DNA of 64,000 nt from Hymenopus coronatus (taxonomy: Eukaryota; Arthropoda; Insecta; Mantodea; Hymenopodidae), in NCBI GenBank assembly GCA_030762935.1, contig CM060895.1:30308501-30372500 (forward strand), read 5' to 3'. Under the pieces are notes generated by a model, which saw nothing but the letters and a program-made list of their open reading frames with translations, did no database searches and was not told the DNA's origin. A program made the translations under genes and the position numbers. This document shows, in pieces, positions 24,949 to 39,900 of the stretch (its first letter is position 1; each line of letters opens with the position of its first letter).

Positions 24949-27900
24949 CTGCAAAAATGAAAATTACATAATATGAGAAGAAATACAGTCACACCATAAG
25001 CAAATTTATAATGCTATACACCTAAGGGTCTATTAACGTATAAATGTTAAATCGTAATGCAAGACAGCCCCCATTTTTCAGAACTTAATTTTGGAATTTA
25101 CATTAACATGTACATAAAAAGAAGATATAACAATGTTTAAATGAAATTTAAAGGTTTGCCATATATTTTGAACAAGTTAATGGACATAAGCTAATTAAGT
25201 CCCTTATTTATTTTTGTACTTAATTTGAATTTGTGCAGAGATTTTTCACATTTTGAGCAGTTGAAGGAGAGGAATATGGAAATGTATGGTATGGGTGCGA
25301 TGGTACAACATGATGGTTGTCATTTTGTATTAGAAAACATCTTACTTACTTAATCCATCATAAATATTTTTATCTAATTTGAACTTGCGTAGAAATTCCA
25401 CATTGTGAGCAGGATACAGAAAATGGAAATGTACAATATGTGTGCAATGATAGAACATGATGGTGGCAGCATAGCTATAATGACAATAATGGATATGATT
25501 TTCTACAACATACTTAATATATCATAAAACATTTTACCTAATTCGAATTTGTGTGCAAGTTCATGTTTTGAGATGGAGAAGAGATGTGTGGGATAGTAGA
25601 ATATGACAATAGCAGGAGTGGAACATAGCATGACAACAATTATGGATGCTATTTTCTATTAAGACAACATAGTCAATATAATAAAGCATTTTGCAATTTG
25701 GATTTGTGCATAAATTCACATTTTGGGTGGCACAAAGAGGAAACCGAAAATATACTAGCATATGTGTGGCGAGGCGGGGAACTGCGCAGAGAACCTCTCT
25801 TTCTGTTTCTTGACCACTGGCTTCCAATACATTATGTGCAACCCTGATTTGAACCTCCAGGTATTGACACTGCCATATCCACAAAGTTTGAAGTTTACTT
25901 CCCTTCATGGTATTCAAAAAAACATGTTATGAATGAAAACTACCCCCCCAGATGGAAAAAAACATTGCCTTGTATTCAGATAAATATTGAAAATCATCCT
26001 TGTCTTTATGAAAAAAGCGTAAATCTTACAGGTAATTCATTAAAATGAAATATAATCATTTTCACACTTAAGTCATCTTGCTTATAGGCTTTCATGGCTG
26101 GTGTTATTAGTAAATTATAATATGTCCAGGCTTGTAGGCCGTGGTTGAATAGTAAAATTATTAAAATTTTACATTTCATCTTCAGCTGTGGAGGACACCC
26201 TCAAAAAGGAAGATAGGCAGAATCCCTCCCACTACTCCAACAGTATAAATTTCCTTTCACTACTCCATGAATCTGCGGTTGCTAGCCGTTCCTGCCCAAT
26301 TTCCTTTCTGAGGATGTCCTCTACAGCTGATGACGAAACATCAAATTTTAATAATCTTATTATTCAACCACGGCCTACAAACCCGGATATGTTACATTTG
26401 ACTTAAGTCATCTTGTTTTGATGCTAATATTTTGTTGGCATTATGAATGGCAAAGTGCCTCTTATGTTCACGTTACACACTTATGTCCTTGCATTAATGT
26501 TGAATGCTTCTAAATGAATGACCCTTAAGGTTTCATAGAGTTCATGGTAGTAGAAAACAGAATATATTTAGCTTTATTTCTTGCACAATTACTACAAAAA
26601 GGCATACAATTTACTGTCAGACCCAGCTGAAAAATTCAATGATTCAGCCAGGATTTGAACATGGTTGTCCTGCTCTGTGCAGTTGCTCTAATCATTGAGC
26701 TACTGTGACAACATGTCAGTATAGCATTCAATCCTCCAATTGGTTGGTGTTTTTTACCTGGTCAACCAACTGGTATGTCTTCTAACTTCAGAGAACACCT
26801 TAATGCCAGCTGACATGTTAAAGTGCTTAGTATCTGGGTAATATTCACATAATTATATCACTATTAGTCATTTCTTTTTATTATATATTGGTAATGTTAT
26901 ATTAATACCCTACCAAGGTTGTGTGTTTTACTATTAGAACCAGTTGAAAATTTCAATGTCATGGTCAAGATTTGAGCACAGTTCTCCTTTCCATGCAGTT
27001 GTTCTAACCACTGTACTACTATGACAAGATGCTGATATGGCATTCTATCCTCCAACTGATTAGTACTATTGCTGATAGAACACAGTTCTCCCACTCTCCA
27101 TGCAGCTGCTCTAACCATTTAGCTACTGTGACTACATGCTAGAATGATATTTAATCTTCCAACTGATTAAAAACAAAATTAATAAAAAAAAGGCATATAT
27201 TTTATAAAATTGGTACAGTCCAAGTTATTTTTCCTAAAGTAGGTAGGAGAAAATATTGTATTCCACCAAAAATTTTACTGGAAATAAGACATTTTGAGGC
27301 CCCTGAATCCAAAAGAAAAGAATTTTTACAAAAGAGGTCTATGAACATTATAACTAAAAAACAAAGTCTGATAAATGCCAAATTTGGTACATAAGTTCAA
27401 TATCTCCCAAAGACACAGCACCAAGATTTTCAAGAAAATCCTTCAACCCCAAAAGTATCCTTTACATGGAAAAATGATGGACAATTTCCTCAAACTAGCT
27501 CTTAATAATCTTGAATAAACTTGGATTCATCCTCTACCTATTAGGTGAAGAAAAGTAAATTTAAGCTAAATACAGATATAATCATACAATGCAGGTCTAA
27601 CAGTTAAGGAGATAAAAGCCCGAGCTTTACATCTAATCAGTACATTTGATAATATGCAACTATTAAAGCTTTGTATAGCTTTAATGCTAACCAAAATATA
27701 AAATCTGGTGTATTCCATTCACATGACTTTCTTTATCTATTCTGCAACAAACTATTCCTATAAAAGCTTACTCTTCTCTCTACTTATTTCCTTGTGGGTA
27801 CAAGGAGAAATAAATAAATACAGTAACTTAAAGCAATAGTTAAATATTTTAAGAGCTGGTTGCTATGTAATGTCATTCAAAATTAGTTCCTTTTGCATGG

Positions 27901-30900
27901 CCAAAAATGTAAATCTAAACGGCATGTTATTTATGGACGCCCTTTACTGTGGTTCTCAGCGTCCCATTCTAAATTGGGCGTGAAAGACCGCTTAATTTTG
28001 CTCAGAGGTCTATCAGGCTTGAGGTTCTTTTACGTGCCGTAAATCTACGACACAGGACCAACGGCTTTGGCTTTACTTCCTTTCCGAAGGAATCCATGCT
28101 AAGGATTTTTACACCCGAAAAAATCCATGGCCAGGAGAAACAGAAGGGAAAACAAATGTTATATTTTAAGGGTGCTAAACTACTAGGTCATTATAAAACA
28201 AATCATGTTAAAAGCCAGAGATAATCAATATAAGTAAAAAAAATGATGGAAGGAAAGGTGATGAAGCAATTGGTGGAATGAATGGTAGGGAATTTGAACA
28301 TAGTAACAGGCCAGCCAGGCGCTGTTTTGTGCACTTCAAATCCCACATGACGTCCTCTGTGATAAATCACTCATAACAGCAACATTGGTTGATGAAGTTC
28401 ATTCATGGAGTTCTAAAAACCACTTTGTAAAAAAAGTGATGTTTGGTAACCACACATTTTACGGTAATGTTGCCATTTAAGGGTCAGATGGTCACGCAAT
28501 GCCGCAAAACCATACCAACTTTAGAAATTGGAAACCTGCTGTAGAACTGAGCACACAGTGCCAAAGGAAAACAACCGGTTAACAGCCGCAATATGGCAGT
28601 AGTAGCACGGTTATATGTTGCTAAATGGCACGTATATGACGTAGCCAAAGGGCGTGGCAATTCTAGCAGGCGATGGCATCTATCATACACCATTAACCCT
28701 ACTTATTGAAGATGTTGTTTATTTGAGGTTATGTGGTACATGAGCTAGATAAAGGTGATTTCATCAAAACATGAAGATAACCCCATCTATGTCACACTGC
28801 AATTGCAGCGCTCTTAATACGTTTGATCAAGTAATATTTTGGGTTAAATGGAGAAATTTAATGTACAAAGCTACTGTTAAACTTATTTGAAGTTATCAAT
28901 TGCTTTGTTTCTTTTTTATGAAAACAGGAGCATTAGGAGTAAATAAAAATTATTATATATTATTATTATTATTGGTGGTGTTGGTGGTAGTATGATGATG
29001 AGTATTGTTATTATTAGTTGTAAGAATAACTGTCAGCCCAACCAGATCTACTTGCTCTTTAGTTATGTCATTGGAGCCTTAAAAAGGCTATTTTGTCATT
29101 GAAGAAAATATGAAAGAGGTGGAGAACAGTAGGAGATATTTGGAAGAACAGTATATGCGCCCCCTGATGCATATAATTGCATATTTCTGCACCTTCCTAT
29201 GAATGTGCTGCCTCATTGTATATTTCTGGGTTTCCCCGCCTTGCTATGGTTACGCTTCCAAAGGCATATACTGTTAATTGCAAATTTCATGCTTTCCACA
29301 CTACCCTATGACTGCGCTGCCTTCCCTCCTTTCTGCAATACCAACTATATATGATCCATTATGCTGAACATTGCACCTTTCAGATGCAAAGGTTGGCTGC
29401 CTGATGTTATGCAGCCAACTGACCCTTAAACGGCAACATTACCCATTTTACATACTGATGGCTTAGAAAACCTACAAGGTAAGGTGGTACCCTGCCTGGG
29501 TAGTGTGGTGGTAGCCCGCCTGGGTAGTGTGGTGGTAGCATGTCTGCCTCACATTCAACAGGCCATGAATTTGAATCTCGTTTAGGATGAGTTACCCGGA
29601 TAAGATTTTCCCTTATCCTGAGAAGAAGAATGTCGAGTAACGTTAAGCTCCATGGACCCCGAGATCATTTGAGCATCATTTCACCAATTTCATTCATCGT
29701 CTGATATGACCAACCAGGTTAAAGGACATTAAGTTAAAAAAAAAAGGGTAAGATAGCAACATGAGTCACATTTCCAGAATTTGTTACCTGTATTTAATTC
29801 CCAGGGCAGTTCTTTCCGTATTTTTAGAAACATTTTAATACCTAATAAAAGCAATTTGAAGCCATGCATACTTAAATCAACATTTGAACAACACCAAAAG
29901 AAAATATTTTGTACATTTATTTATATCCCAATTCATACCTTAATATTTTACTTAAGAGTTATAAATTCATTTGAAGTTGAATTTGGGACACACTTGCTTC
30001 ACTTATTCTTGTATTATGCAGGACATATTTCAGAAGCCTTCATTTTCATTTTCAACTAGAGTAAAGCCAGCGTATCCAAATTCGACTCCAAATATTTAAG
30101 CAAGCACTACAGCTATTACAAATGGTAATACTACTACTAATTTAAAAGCAAGTAAGGTAGTGAGCTTACCAATACCAGTGACAATTCCCCAAGCCGAGTT
30201 CATGCACAGATGTGCCATCTTTGGTCCCACACCTGGAAGTTTACAAAGCTTCTCCACACTATCTGGAATATCCCCATTGTATTCTTCTTGTAAAATGTGG
30301 GTAGTTTTCTTAATATATGTTACTTTACTCTGAAAAATTACAATATGTCAATCAGTTGCATCCATGTCTCCCACATTTACATGATGGAATGGTTGAATAA
30401 CTTTAGCATAACATTTTAAAATAAATAAAAACACTTAAATGCTATTGTACTTCCTAAAAATGTGACTTTTAGCATTTCGATAAGTTGTTACATCTTCAAA
30501 GAATAGCTTTACAACCTGGAGCAAAATGGTGGACCAGTTATTCACATTCTGGAGTAAAACCGAAGACCATGGAAAAATACAAATTGAGCCATATCATGCA
30601 TGCTTCAAGTTGTAACTAACCAATCCAATAAAAGTAGCAGTGTATATTAAAAATTTCATTTGAAAATATGTTATCCATACACTCAATCTGAAACCCTGAC
30701 AAGACTACAAACTTATGAGGTCGAAAGCTTGGACTCAGCTGTTATCCAATGAAGTCATCATTAATAACCAGCACTAAGAAAGCTTCAAATCCCTAATCTG
30801 ACACCTCTACTTTAAAAATTCAATTAAGCATAAAACCAATTACTATCAAAAGTTGCAATAAACTGCTATGCAGATTGTGCAGCTTAAAATTGATATTTTA

Positions 30901-33900
30901 GTCAAGATGATGATAGTCTGAATTTTAATGACCTAAATAGACCTAGCTTTTATTTTCACACTACTTACCAAGTGGGAGGCCCAGGCTAGATTCCCAGTAC
31001 CAGCATAAGGATTTTCTTCCACTGAAAGACCTAATCCCGGGTGCACTCAGCCTTGTGAGTCACTGGAAATCAATTGCAGAGTTGCTTAGGGGAAAAGTAG
31101 CTGCTTCAGGTCATGTGGACTTGATGGACTCGGTGCACCCCACCTCTTTATTGCTTCCTACCCATGAAATTTGTAATAGGCAGTGGATCCCTTTTCTAAT
31201 TTTGTTGGTTGTGTATGTGCTGATGTGGAAGTTAGGTCGTTTTGTATATCAGGCGAGGTAAAACGAAATGGCTTTCCCATGTGGTCTTTAAGAGACATTT
31301 CATATTTCATTGTTAATAAAACTTACTCTTTTAGCTGATTCAGCAATCTCAATATGACAATGAAATGTAATCCCCTATTCCCTCTCCTGCCCTAAAAAAA
31401 AAAAAAACAGCTTGCACGAAATATGCCAGTGTTGCTATGTTTTTTTCTACCTTATTTAAATGTTATCCTGTTCAATGGTTACTTTAATTGACAGTTTCTA
31501 TACATAATTAAATTCTGCATTTGGCTCTTCTTTCAAACATGTGATGTGCGATTTTTTCAAAGTCCAATATGAGCAGAATATTTGTTCAAAATATGCCTTT
31601 TTATCTAATATGTATTCAAAATTACTTTTAACTATGATTTCATGGTGGAGAATGTTTTTAAAAATAACTTAAGATTTACAGTCCTTTATTTATTTACTTT
31701 CTGCTCATGTAGCCATATAGTGCAGCCAAATGGTCCATTGTGCCAACCTCATTTTTTCGTCAATAAATTACACTAACTGTATAACTATATGTACAAAATC
31801 TAAATTAGTATAACTAGCTATGTACACTACGTTAAGTAAGCCTAACCTAAACCTAGTCAAGTAATCACTGTTTTCTACAAGTTCCTTAAAAGGCTCTGCT
31901 GAACAAATTTTGTGTCGCCATGCCAAAAATATTCACAATTAATGTGAACATCAAATATTCCCTTTGAATGCTGCCCCTGCATATATGCTACCATATGATT
32001 ATTACTATTATTATTATAGATAGTTATTAAATAAACTTTAGAGCAAGTTACTTACTTTCAGTAGCAGTGATATCTCACTGTGATCAAGTTACCTGCTCAA
32101 GTATCACTGCAATGTTTATTTCACATGCTACACAGAATTCAGTCATTATAAAATGAAATATTACAGTTTCAATAACAATTTCAGTTTCACACAGCACTTC
32201 CCACTGAATAACAATGTCTTTAATCATTGCTTAGTTCTTCTATGCCTGACATTTCTTTGTCTTCAATGCCTATATCCTCATCATTGCTTTCCATCACATT
32301 TTTTTTTTTTTTTTTTTAAATTACAATACCTTCAAATCTAACTTCCATTAGATCATTTTTCTACCAACTTTTTAAAATTTTGTTGCCCTTATTGAGATGT
32401 TATGGTTTTCTTCTCAGAGTCCCAAGAGATTAAGCCTTCTTTACATTTATGGCTTTCTTGGCAAATTCTATGAACTGTGCCAAATACTAGTTGCTGCAGT
32501 TCTTGCAGTTTGAAATCTCAGGACAGTATTGAACCTTATGTTTGGTCTCTTCCTTCAGGTACTGAGAAACAGTAGCAATACCTCAGAGTTTCACAATGAA
32601 GTGCTTTGATTTTAAGTTTGAAATTAGAATATTTGTTAGAAAAGCTGTGCTCCATTCACATGACTTTCTCTACCTATTTTGCAACAGACAATTTGTACAA
32701 AAGCTTTATCTTCTACCTACTTCATGGTAAGATAAAATGTGAGAGAAATAGGTTTTTTTTTACTTATTTCCTTGTATATACAATGGATAAAAAGAAATAC
32801 AATAGACTAAAGAAACTGCTGGTTCCTATGTGAAATCCAGCTGGGATTTCTATGTAAATGCATATTTTGGTCCTTGCTATTTAGATACTGGGAAAAGTTA
32901 TATCTTTACAAACCACTATGTTAGGATTACTATAACTTAATTTCATTTTACATATTTTAAGTATATTACATATTCTTGTGATATATAAAATTGCATATTT
33001 CCATATTTTATTGTATTCAGGTGTGTAAATTTCTCTAAAAATTCTAAACTGAAGCTATGTGGATACTGCCCCTTGCCTCAATAGGGAGATTAAGATGACT
33101 GACAGGTATTGAAGAACAAGGAATGACTACACCAGGTAAAGAAAGGAATGGTAGATGATTGACAGCGACTTCAGAGCATGACCACAACATTGAAAAGAAA
33201 CCTGTTAGGCCTAATAGGTTTGCTAATTATACCATGAAACTGATGTAAATTCTGTACTCAATACTTTTCATTTCTTGTACTTAGTTTCATTCAGAATCAA
33301 AGTGGGTAAGTGAACAGTGTACCTCAATTCTCTCTAGAGTGAATATGGCACCTGTCTCATCTTCACTGTCTTCAAAATTAAAATCATGAACTGCAATTGA
33401 CGAGTGCTTTACAACTGATGGCAAAATAGTAATTTGCCTAGATTGCAACAAACATATAGGATGCTCTATGAAATCTCAGCTTGAACAGCATTTAAGAAGT
33501 GCACTGCATAGAATTACATCAACCAGCAAAGCAAGTGCTTTTAACACAGATGAAAAATTCTTCAACTTCAATTATCCTTTCTATAAGGATTTGTGCAGTG
33601 CAATGGTTGCTGCTAATATTCCATGGTACAAGATTCAAGTGCCTAAATTCAGATCTTTCTGGAAAAATTCTGCAAGCAACATATACCTGACCATTCAACA
33701 TTACACAAAAACTATCTGCAAGTCTGCTACAATGAGATAATGGACAGCATAAGAGAGTACATAGGAGACTCTTTCATTTGGGTTGCCGTTGATGAAACAA
33801 CTGATTCTAAGAAACATAACATAGCAAATCTCATGGTAAGAAAGTTGGAACCTGACAGCGCTTCTAACCCGTGTTTAATCTACTGCAAAGAGCTGGACCA

Positions 33901-36900
33901 TACAAATCATTCAACTATTGCAAGATTTGTGAATGATGGGCTAAAAGTGTTGTAGCCTGCCAGAACTCAAGAAGAGAAAGTGTTAGTGCTATATTCTAAT
34001 GCAGCACCATACATGTTTAAAGCTGCAACTGCTCTGAAGGTATTTTACCCCAATATGCTCCATTTGACGCGCTTAGCTCATGGTTTGCAATGTGTTGCCG
34101 AGGATATAAGAGTTAAGTTTCCAGAAGTGTATACATTAATTTCGGCAACAAAAAAAGTGTTTCTAAAAGCCCCACAGCGAGTGAACTACTACAAAGAGCA
34201 ACTTCCAGGAACACCATTGCTTCCAGAACCAGTGTTAACTAGGTGCGGAACATGGATTGAAGCAGTGAACTTTTATGGTGAACATTTCAATGTCATAAAG
34301 ACTGTTGTGGATTCTTTTGACCCTGAAAGTGCTGCAGCTATTCACAAATCTCAGCATGCCTTCAGTGATTCCAAAGTGGTTTGTTCTGTCTCCTACATTA
34401 GAAACAACTTTAGCTGGCTCCCGGAGAGTATCATATGTTTCGAAACTTCAGGACTTCCAATTTAAGCTTCTATTGGTGATGTGGAGGATGCAGTTTAAAA
34501 ACTAAGTATAGTGCATGGGGAGAAGGGTAAGAGTGCGTGGAATGAATTAAAAACAGTTTTGAGTAAAAATCCTGGATATTCAACATTTCGCAGTGTGTGT
34601 CAAATTCTAAAAGGGGACGTTATAGATTGTCCTGAGAACATTTCCTCAGGAAAGATTCCTTTGTTAAAATTTTCCCCAGTCATATCATGTGATGTTGAGC
34701 GGTCATTTTCTACTTATAAGAACATTCTATCTCACAAACTGCTATCAATGACCCCAGAGAACTTAGAAAAATATTTAATTGTTCACTGTGCTGCAAAATT
34801 GAATGAATAAATGTCTCTAGCTATGGAATTTGCATTTGCATTTGTGTTTCCTCCTATTATAATATTTCTACTTGATAAAACGGAGAGTTAATTTTCGAAA
34901 TTAGATTAATATAATGTGGTTCCTAGGTTACATTTTCATCAAACAATAATTGTACACTTTACTGAAAAATGTATAAATTTCGCTTGAGCATAATATTAGA
35001 AATTTGCATTAAATATTTTCCAATTGATACTACATAAAAATCCCAGCTCTAGTGATGACATTGATATTCCATTCCTTTTTCATGGACAGGAGTAAAAAAT
35101 AATCTGATGCGTTCTATTCACAAACTTTCTCTAGCTATTCTGCAACAGATTATTCTTACAAAAGCTGATCCTTCTCTCTACTTCACGATAATCAAGATAA
35201 GCAGAAGATGGCAAAAAGGGTTGTATTAATTTCTTCCTTATAAGTAGAAGGGATATAAGGGAGTACATTAGACTAAAGCAATAGTCAAATCTTTTAAAAG
35301 CTGGTTCTTATGTGATTAATATTTATTTCTTTGCATGGCCAGGAGTTGAAAAATTCCCATATAAGAAAAGTTTAAGTATTTTAAAGCTGCAATAATAAGG
35401 AATATGTTGGAAATAGAAAATTCCACAAAGAAAAGTATATGACATAAATTGTGTGCTTTAACAAGATCCATGTTTCTAGTGCAGGAAGTTCTTGTCTATC
35501 TCTTGTGGTTTACCAGTTGTGCAAACCTCATCCATAATGAAGAGGTCTTCATAGGCTATTCCCAGAATATTTAAGATATACACTTTGTCATGTAAATATC
35601 TTTAATATACAATATTTTAATCAAAATCATTAAGAACCAATTTTAAATAAATCAACATTTTTGAAATTTTTTTACAGTAAAGGATAGCCTGAGGTGAGGA
35701 GATTTTTCTCAAAATCTTTGTGACGCATTTTTAGAAAATAATAAACTTAAATATCAAGTTTAGTATTTTACAAACTTTTAGTTTTTAAGTTATGGTATTC
35801 ACAGATACACATACAGGCCACCTTTTTGGGCAAAGAGGACTCTAAAATATGTATTTCCGATGAAACCTCAGTATAGAAGTTTTGTGTAGAGTGCAATACC
35901 TTCTGTACCTAATGTATCATGTGCTATGTAGAGAAAGTAATCAAAAACATATGGCAATTTCCCATTTGAGAAAAGTACAAGAAATATCTTGGAAATATTT
36001 AGTTGCACAAAAAAGAAAGCATCATATAAATTATATATTTTAACCAGATCTGAATTTTTTGTGTAATAAAATTTTCTCTTTTTCTTATGGTTTACCGCTA
36101 TACCAAAGTCATCCAGAACGAAAGCACTTCAGATGCTATTTATGATAACTGAAGATAATTTCATTTTTCATAAAAATATCTTAAAAATACAGCATTTTAT
36201 TAAAATTGTTTGAATCATTTTTGAGAAAATAAAAATGTTTGAAAACTGTTCCATGTAAAGGGTAGTTTGCAGTGGGGTGGATTTTCTTGGAAATTCTTGT
36301 CTTTCTCTAGGGGATGGTGAACTTATTTATCAATTTTCATATTATTGGTATTATAAATATCCATTAAATTATTTAACACTTTATTTTAAGTTATACACAC
36401 ATTCTCCCCCCTCCCTTCTTTTTCTAAAAAAGGTTTTACTTTATTTGGGAGTTCTCAAAACATGCATTTCTGGATAAATCATATTTAATTTTTGGATGGA
36501 ATGCAATATCTTCCCTACCTATGTACATCACATATGGTGGAGAAAGCAAAAACATCACTCAACACATGTAAAAGCACACTAACATTCCCATAATAATACT
36601 TTAGACTCAACTGTACTCAGAGCGGATGATTCCTGCTGCATTGCATCAAGTAACAAACCTCAGATTTGCCAAATCCAGAGAGAAGGGCAGATCCAGGCTC
36701 TCTAACTGTTTTCTGGACCGAAGTCAATGTTCAAGAACCAATGCACAACCAATATATGATGTATGTTGTCACACTTTTAAGTTTTAGTGAATCCTCAAAT
36801 CATTAGGTGTGCAAAAGCTAAGGATAGTTTTTTGTTTTGTTTCTTTTTTAATTAATGGTGTATTTAAAATAGTATTTCAGTTTTTCTTCCCATAACCAAA

Positions 36901-39900
36901 AGCAGTCAGCACAAAAGTTTAAATTCCCAGTACCGTATCATTGTTGATGACAAATTATTAAAAGAAATTGGTAATGTACTTAGAAAGCAGAACACCTCAG
37001 TAAATGTTAATTCTGTTATGCATAATTATTCTTTAAGAATATATAATAACTAACAAGGGATTTGCTACATTAAAAATAATAATTTTGTGTTTGCGGTTTA
37101 AAATACATTACAAAACTGCCAATTTTAGGCATAAATATGGAGAACAGTTAGGTTAGCATGCAGTGCAATGATCAACTAGCTATATACAACAGTCAACTAG
37201 GAATTTGGTGAATTTTGGATATGTATAAGGGTCATCCCAAGAAGCTTTTAGCTGCGGTTAAATCTAACTGGAATATAGTTCAATTCATTTGAAAGAGGGT
37301 CACTTTAAAGCTATAAACACACTTTACTATGCAACAATGTGGCAAGGTGTTTTAGCACAAGTGTGGCTGGAAGCACAGACAAGCAAACATAATGAGCTGT
37401 CACAACATGATTATCATGCCATGGTTTATTATGACTTCAAAGAGGGCATAACACCAGAGCAATGTCACCAATCTTTCATAGATGTTTTTTGGGAGTCTAC
37501 ACCATCCAGAGTTAACACAGGAAACTGGTTTCAGAATTTCAAAGAGATCAGGAATTTTGCGCAGGTCACCTCCATAAGGCGTTAACTCCAGAAACAGTTG
37601 CAACTGCACAGAAATATTAATGGAGGATCACTTATGTTGACCTTCAGAGTACTCTTAACATTGGATAACTGCAGCAAATGCAATTCTTCATTAACATCTG
37701 CAAGTCACCAAATGCTGTTCTCACTGGATGTCATATTCCTTAATAAAAGGTCAGAAAGCAGCTCTTGTAGAATGGTACTGTTTCATGTTGGAAAAATTCA
37801 ACAAAGGGAGAAGCAAGGTAATCTACAACATTGTCATAGAAGATGAATCTTGCATATTAATAGATTTATTAAACACAATGTGTACATGGTTAAAATTAAT
37901 AATTGTAATTCATTCAAAGTTATCATTTGCATAAAAGTTCATGGGTTCTATTCTTGTGTGATAGTTGATAAGGTGGTACTATGGGCATTTTTTTTTTTAA
38001 AATTATTATTTGTGTTACGATAATTTATTTATTTTTTTTTTTTTATTTATATAGTACCCTTTAACATCTAAGGTCATATCGGGGGCTTCGAATTAGAAAC
38101 AACTTGTCTGTAGGTTTACGTTTTTTTTTGTTTTTTTTAAACTATTTTATTTCCTCAAACATGCACACATTCACTCTCACATACATACTTCCAGACTCTG
38201 GGGGGGGATAGGGAATAATTCTGTTCATTGCAGGCCACACAGCATGCAGAACACTGGATTGATGCCTGGCGGTATTTCTTTTAGTCACAAAGATCGCAGT
38301 CCTCATAAAGACATGTTGGAGACTTAAGTGAGGGCCTTTCCATTCTTCTGTGCTCATGGTGGGCGTTATGGAGAAATCTGGGTCTATGGTTGCTGCCTTT
38401 TGCTCCCTCTCTCTGATGTGGACCTCATATGCTCGAGTGTTCCTAATCTTCTGCCTGTCATTAGCTCCTTGATGAAGTATGTTCCTGCCAGGTTGTACAT
38501 GTCTTGTCTGTGTCGATCACGGTATCCTTAGTGCCTTTTTTATGTACATAGCCTTCACAGCTTCCAATCTCTTCAGGTTGGCCGTAGTAAGACGAGTCCA
38601 TATGTTGCTGACTGCGCAGCAATCTTAATGTGGAAGAGGCTGAGGACAATTTCTCCAGGTTCTTTATTTCATATGAATCCTGCATGTACTAGAAACAAAG
38701 CAGCAATCAGTGGTATGGTGCTTTCCAGATGTTGACCCACAAAAGTGTGAAGGTGCACAAATGCAGGAAAGAAGATAGTGGCTTCTTTCTCCTCCACTCA
38801 CTTAGAATTAGTCACCCTAGAGTAGTATGTGCCATCAGTCATTGCAGCTTGGAAAGCTAAGCATCACAATAATTGTCACCTACTACCTGCTGCTTCAAAA
38901 TCACAATGCTTATGCACACATAGTGGTTAGAATACTAGATTTCTTGGTTAATGAAACATCAGAGTTCCCCCCCCCACCCTTATTCTTCAGGTTTAGCCCC
39001 ATGTGAATTTTCCGTTTTTCCTAAAACAAAAGAAAAATTCAGTGGTTGCAATTTCCCATAACATGAAGAGGCACAATCGGGGCTTCTTACATAGAGGTTG
39101 AGAACCACCTTCCAAAAGAAGTTTGGAATAGATGCAAAAAAAAAAAGTATTCGCCATAATGAAGAATATTTTGAAAAGTTGTCAACATTACAAACCAACT
39201 GAAAACAATTTGTGGCTGCCACTAAAAACTTTCGGAGTGACCCTGTACTTGTCATAACACCATATCTTTAGAGGAATCTAAATGATAAGCGGAAATTTTT
39301 GACTCACTCGGTATGTCCATTTAGAATAGGCAGTTCAAGGTCATACTCCCCTCTCATGAAGCACATGCAGCACTTTCTTTGTTTATGCCTTGAAGAGAGA
39401 AGAGTGACGAAAGGCAGGTGCGGAGGGGATGAGTGGTAAGCCACCTTGAACTGCCTGTACTAAATGAAAATACAAGCCAAAAGAGTGTGGCTTAATGCTA
39501 TGTCCAATGTTTTACAAAGCTTTCTTTATAAGTGGAGTTGTTCAGAAGTCAATGTGGCATGGCAGATGCTGTTAATGTGCAATGTCATGTACAAACTGTT
39601 AAAAAGAAAAAAATGCTGCGGCAACAGCAAGTGCCAAAATAGTTGAAAGAGATTATGATGATTGGTGTTTTAGGGTGCCCAGGGCTTGATTATTAGCACC
39701 CTAATAAAACAATTAATGACAAACAGATAGAACAAATGTAAAAACAATCATTAGTAAAAGAATGGCTAAATTTAGAGATAAATCAAGTGTAAAAACTATC
39801 TATTGCAAAGAAATAGCTGGATGATGCTATAAAACTTTATTTCTTTATTTCTGACTTTACAGTGTGTATCAAACTGACAGCATTTGGGTCATGTATCTGA

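Noticed and set aside
25222..25850. CRISPR-like array
   Set aside because: Units are 155 bp, diverged throughout without separate spacers, and the host is an animal.
30958..31261. 68-codon frame with a hydrophobic C-terminal segment as a membrane protein exon
   Set aside because: It follows a SINE-like B box and has no splice context or family motif.
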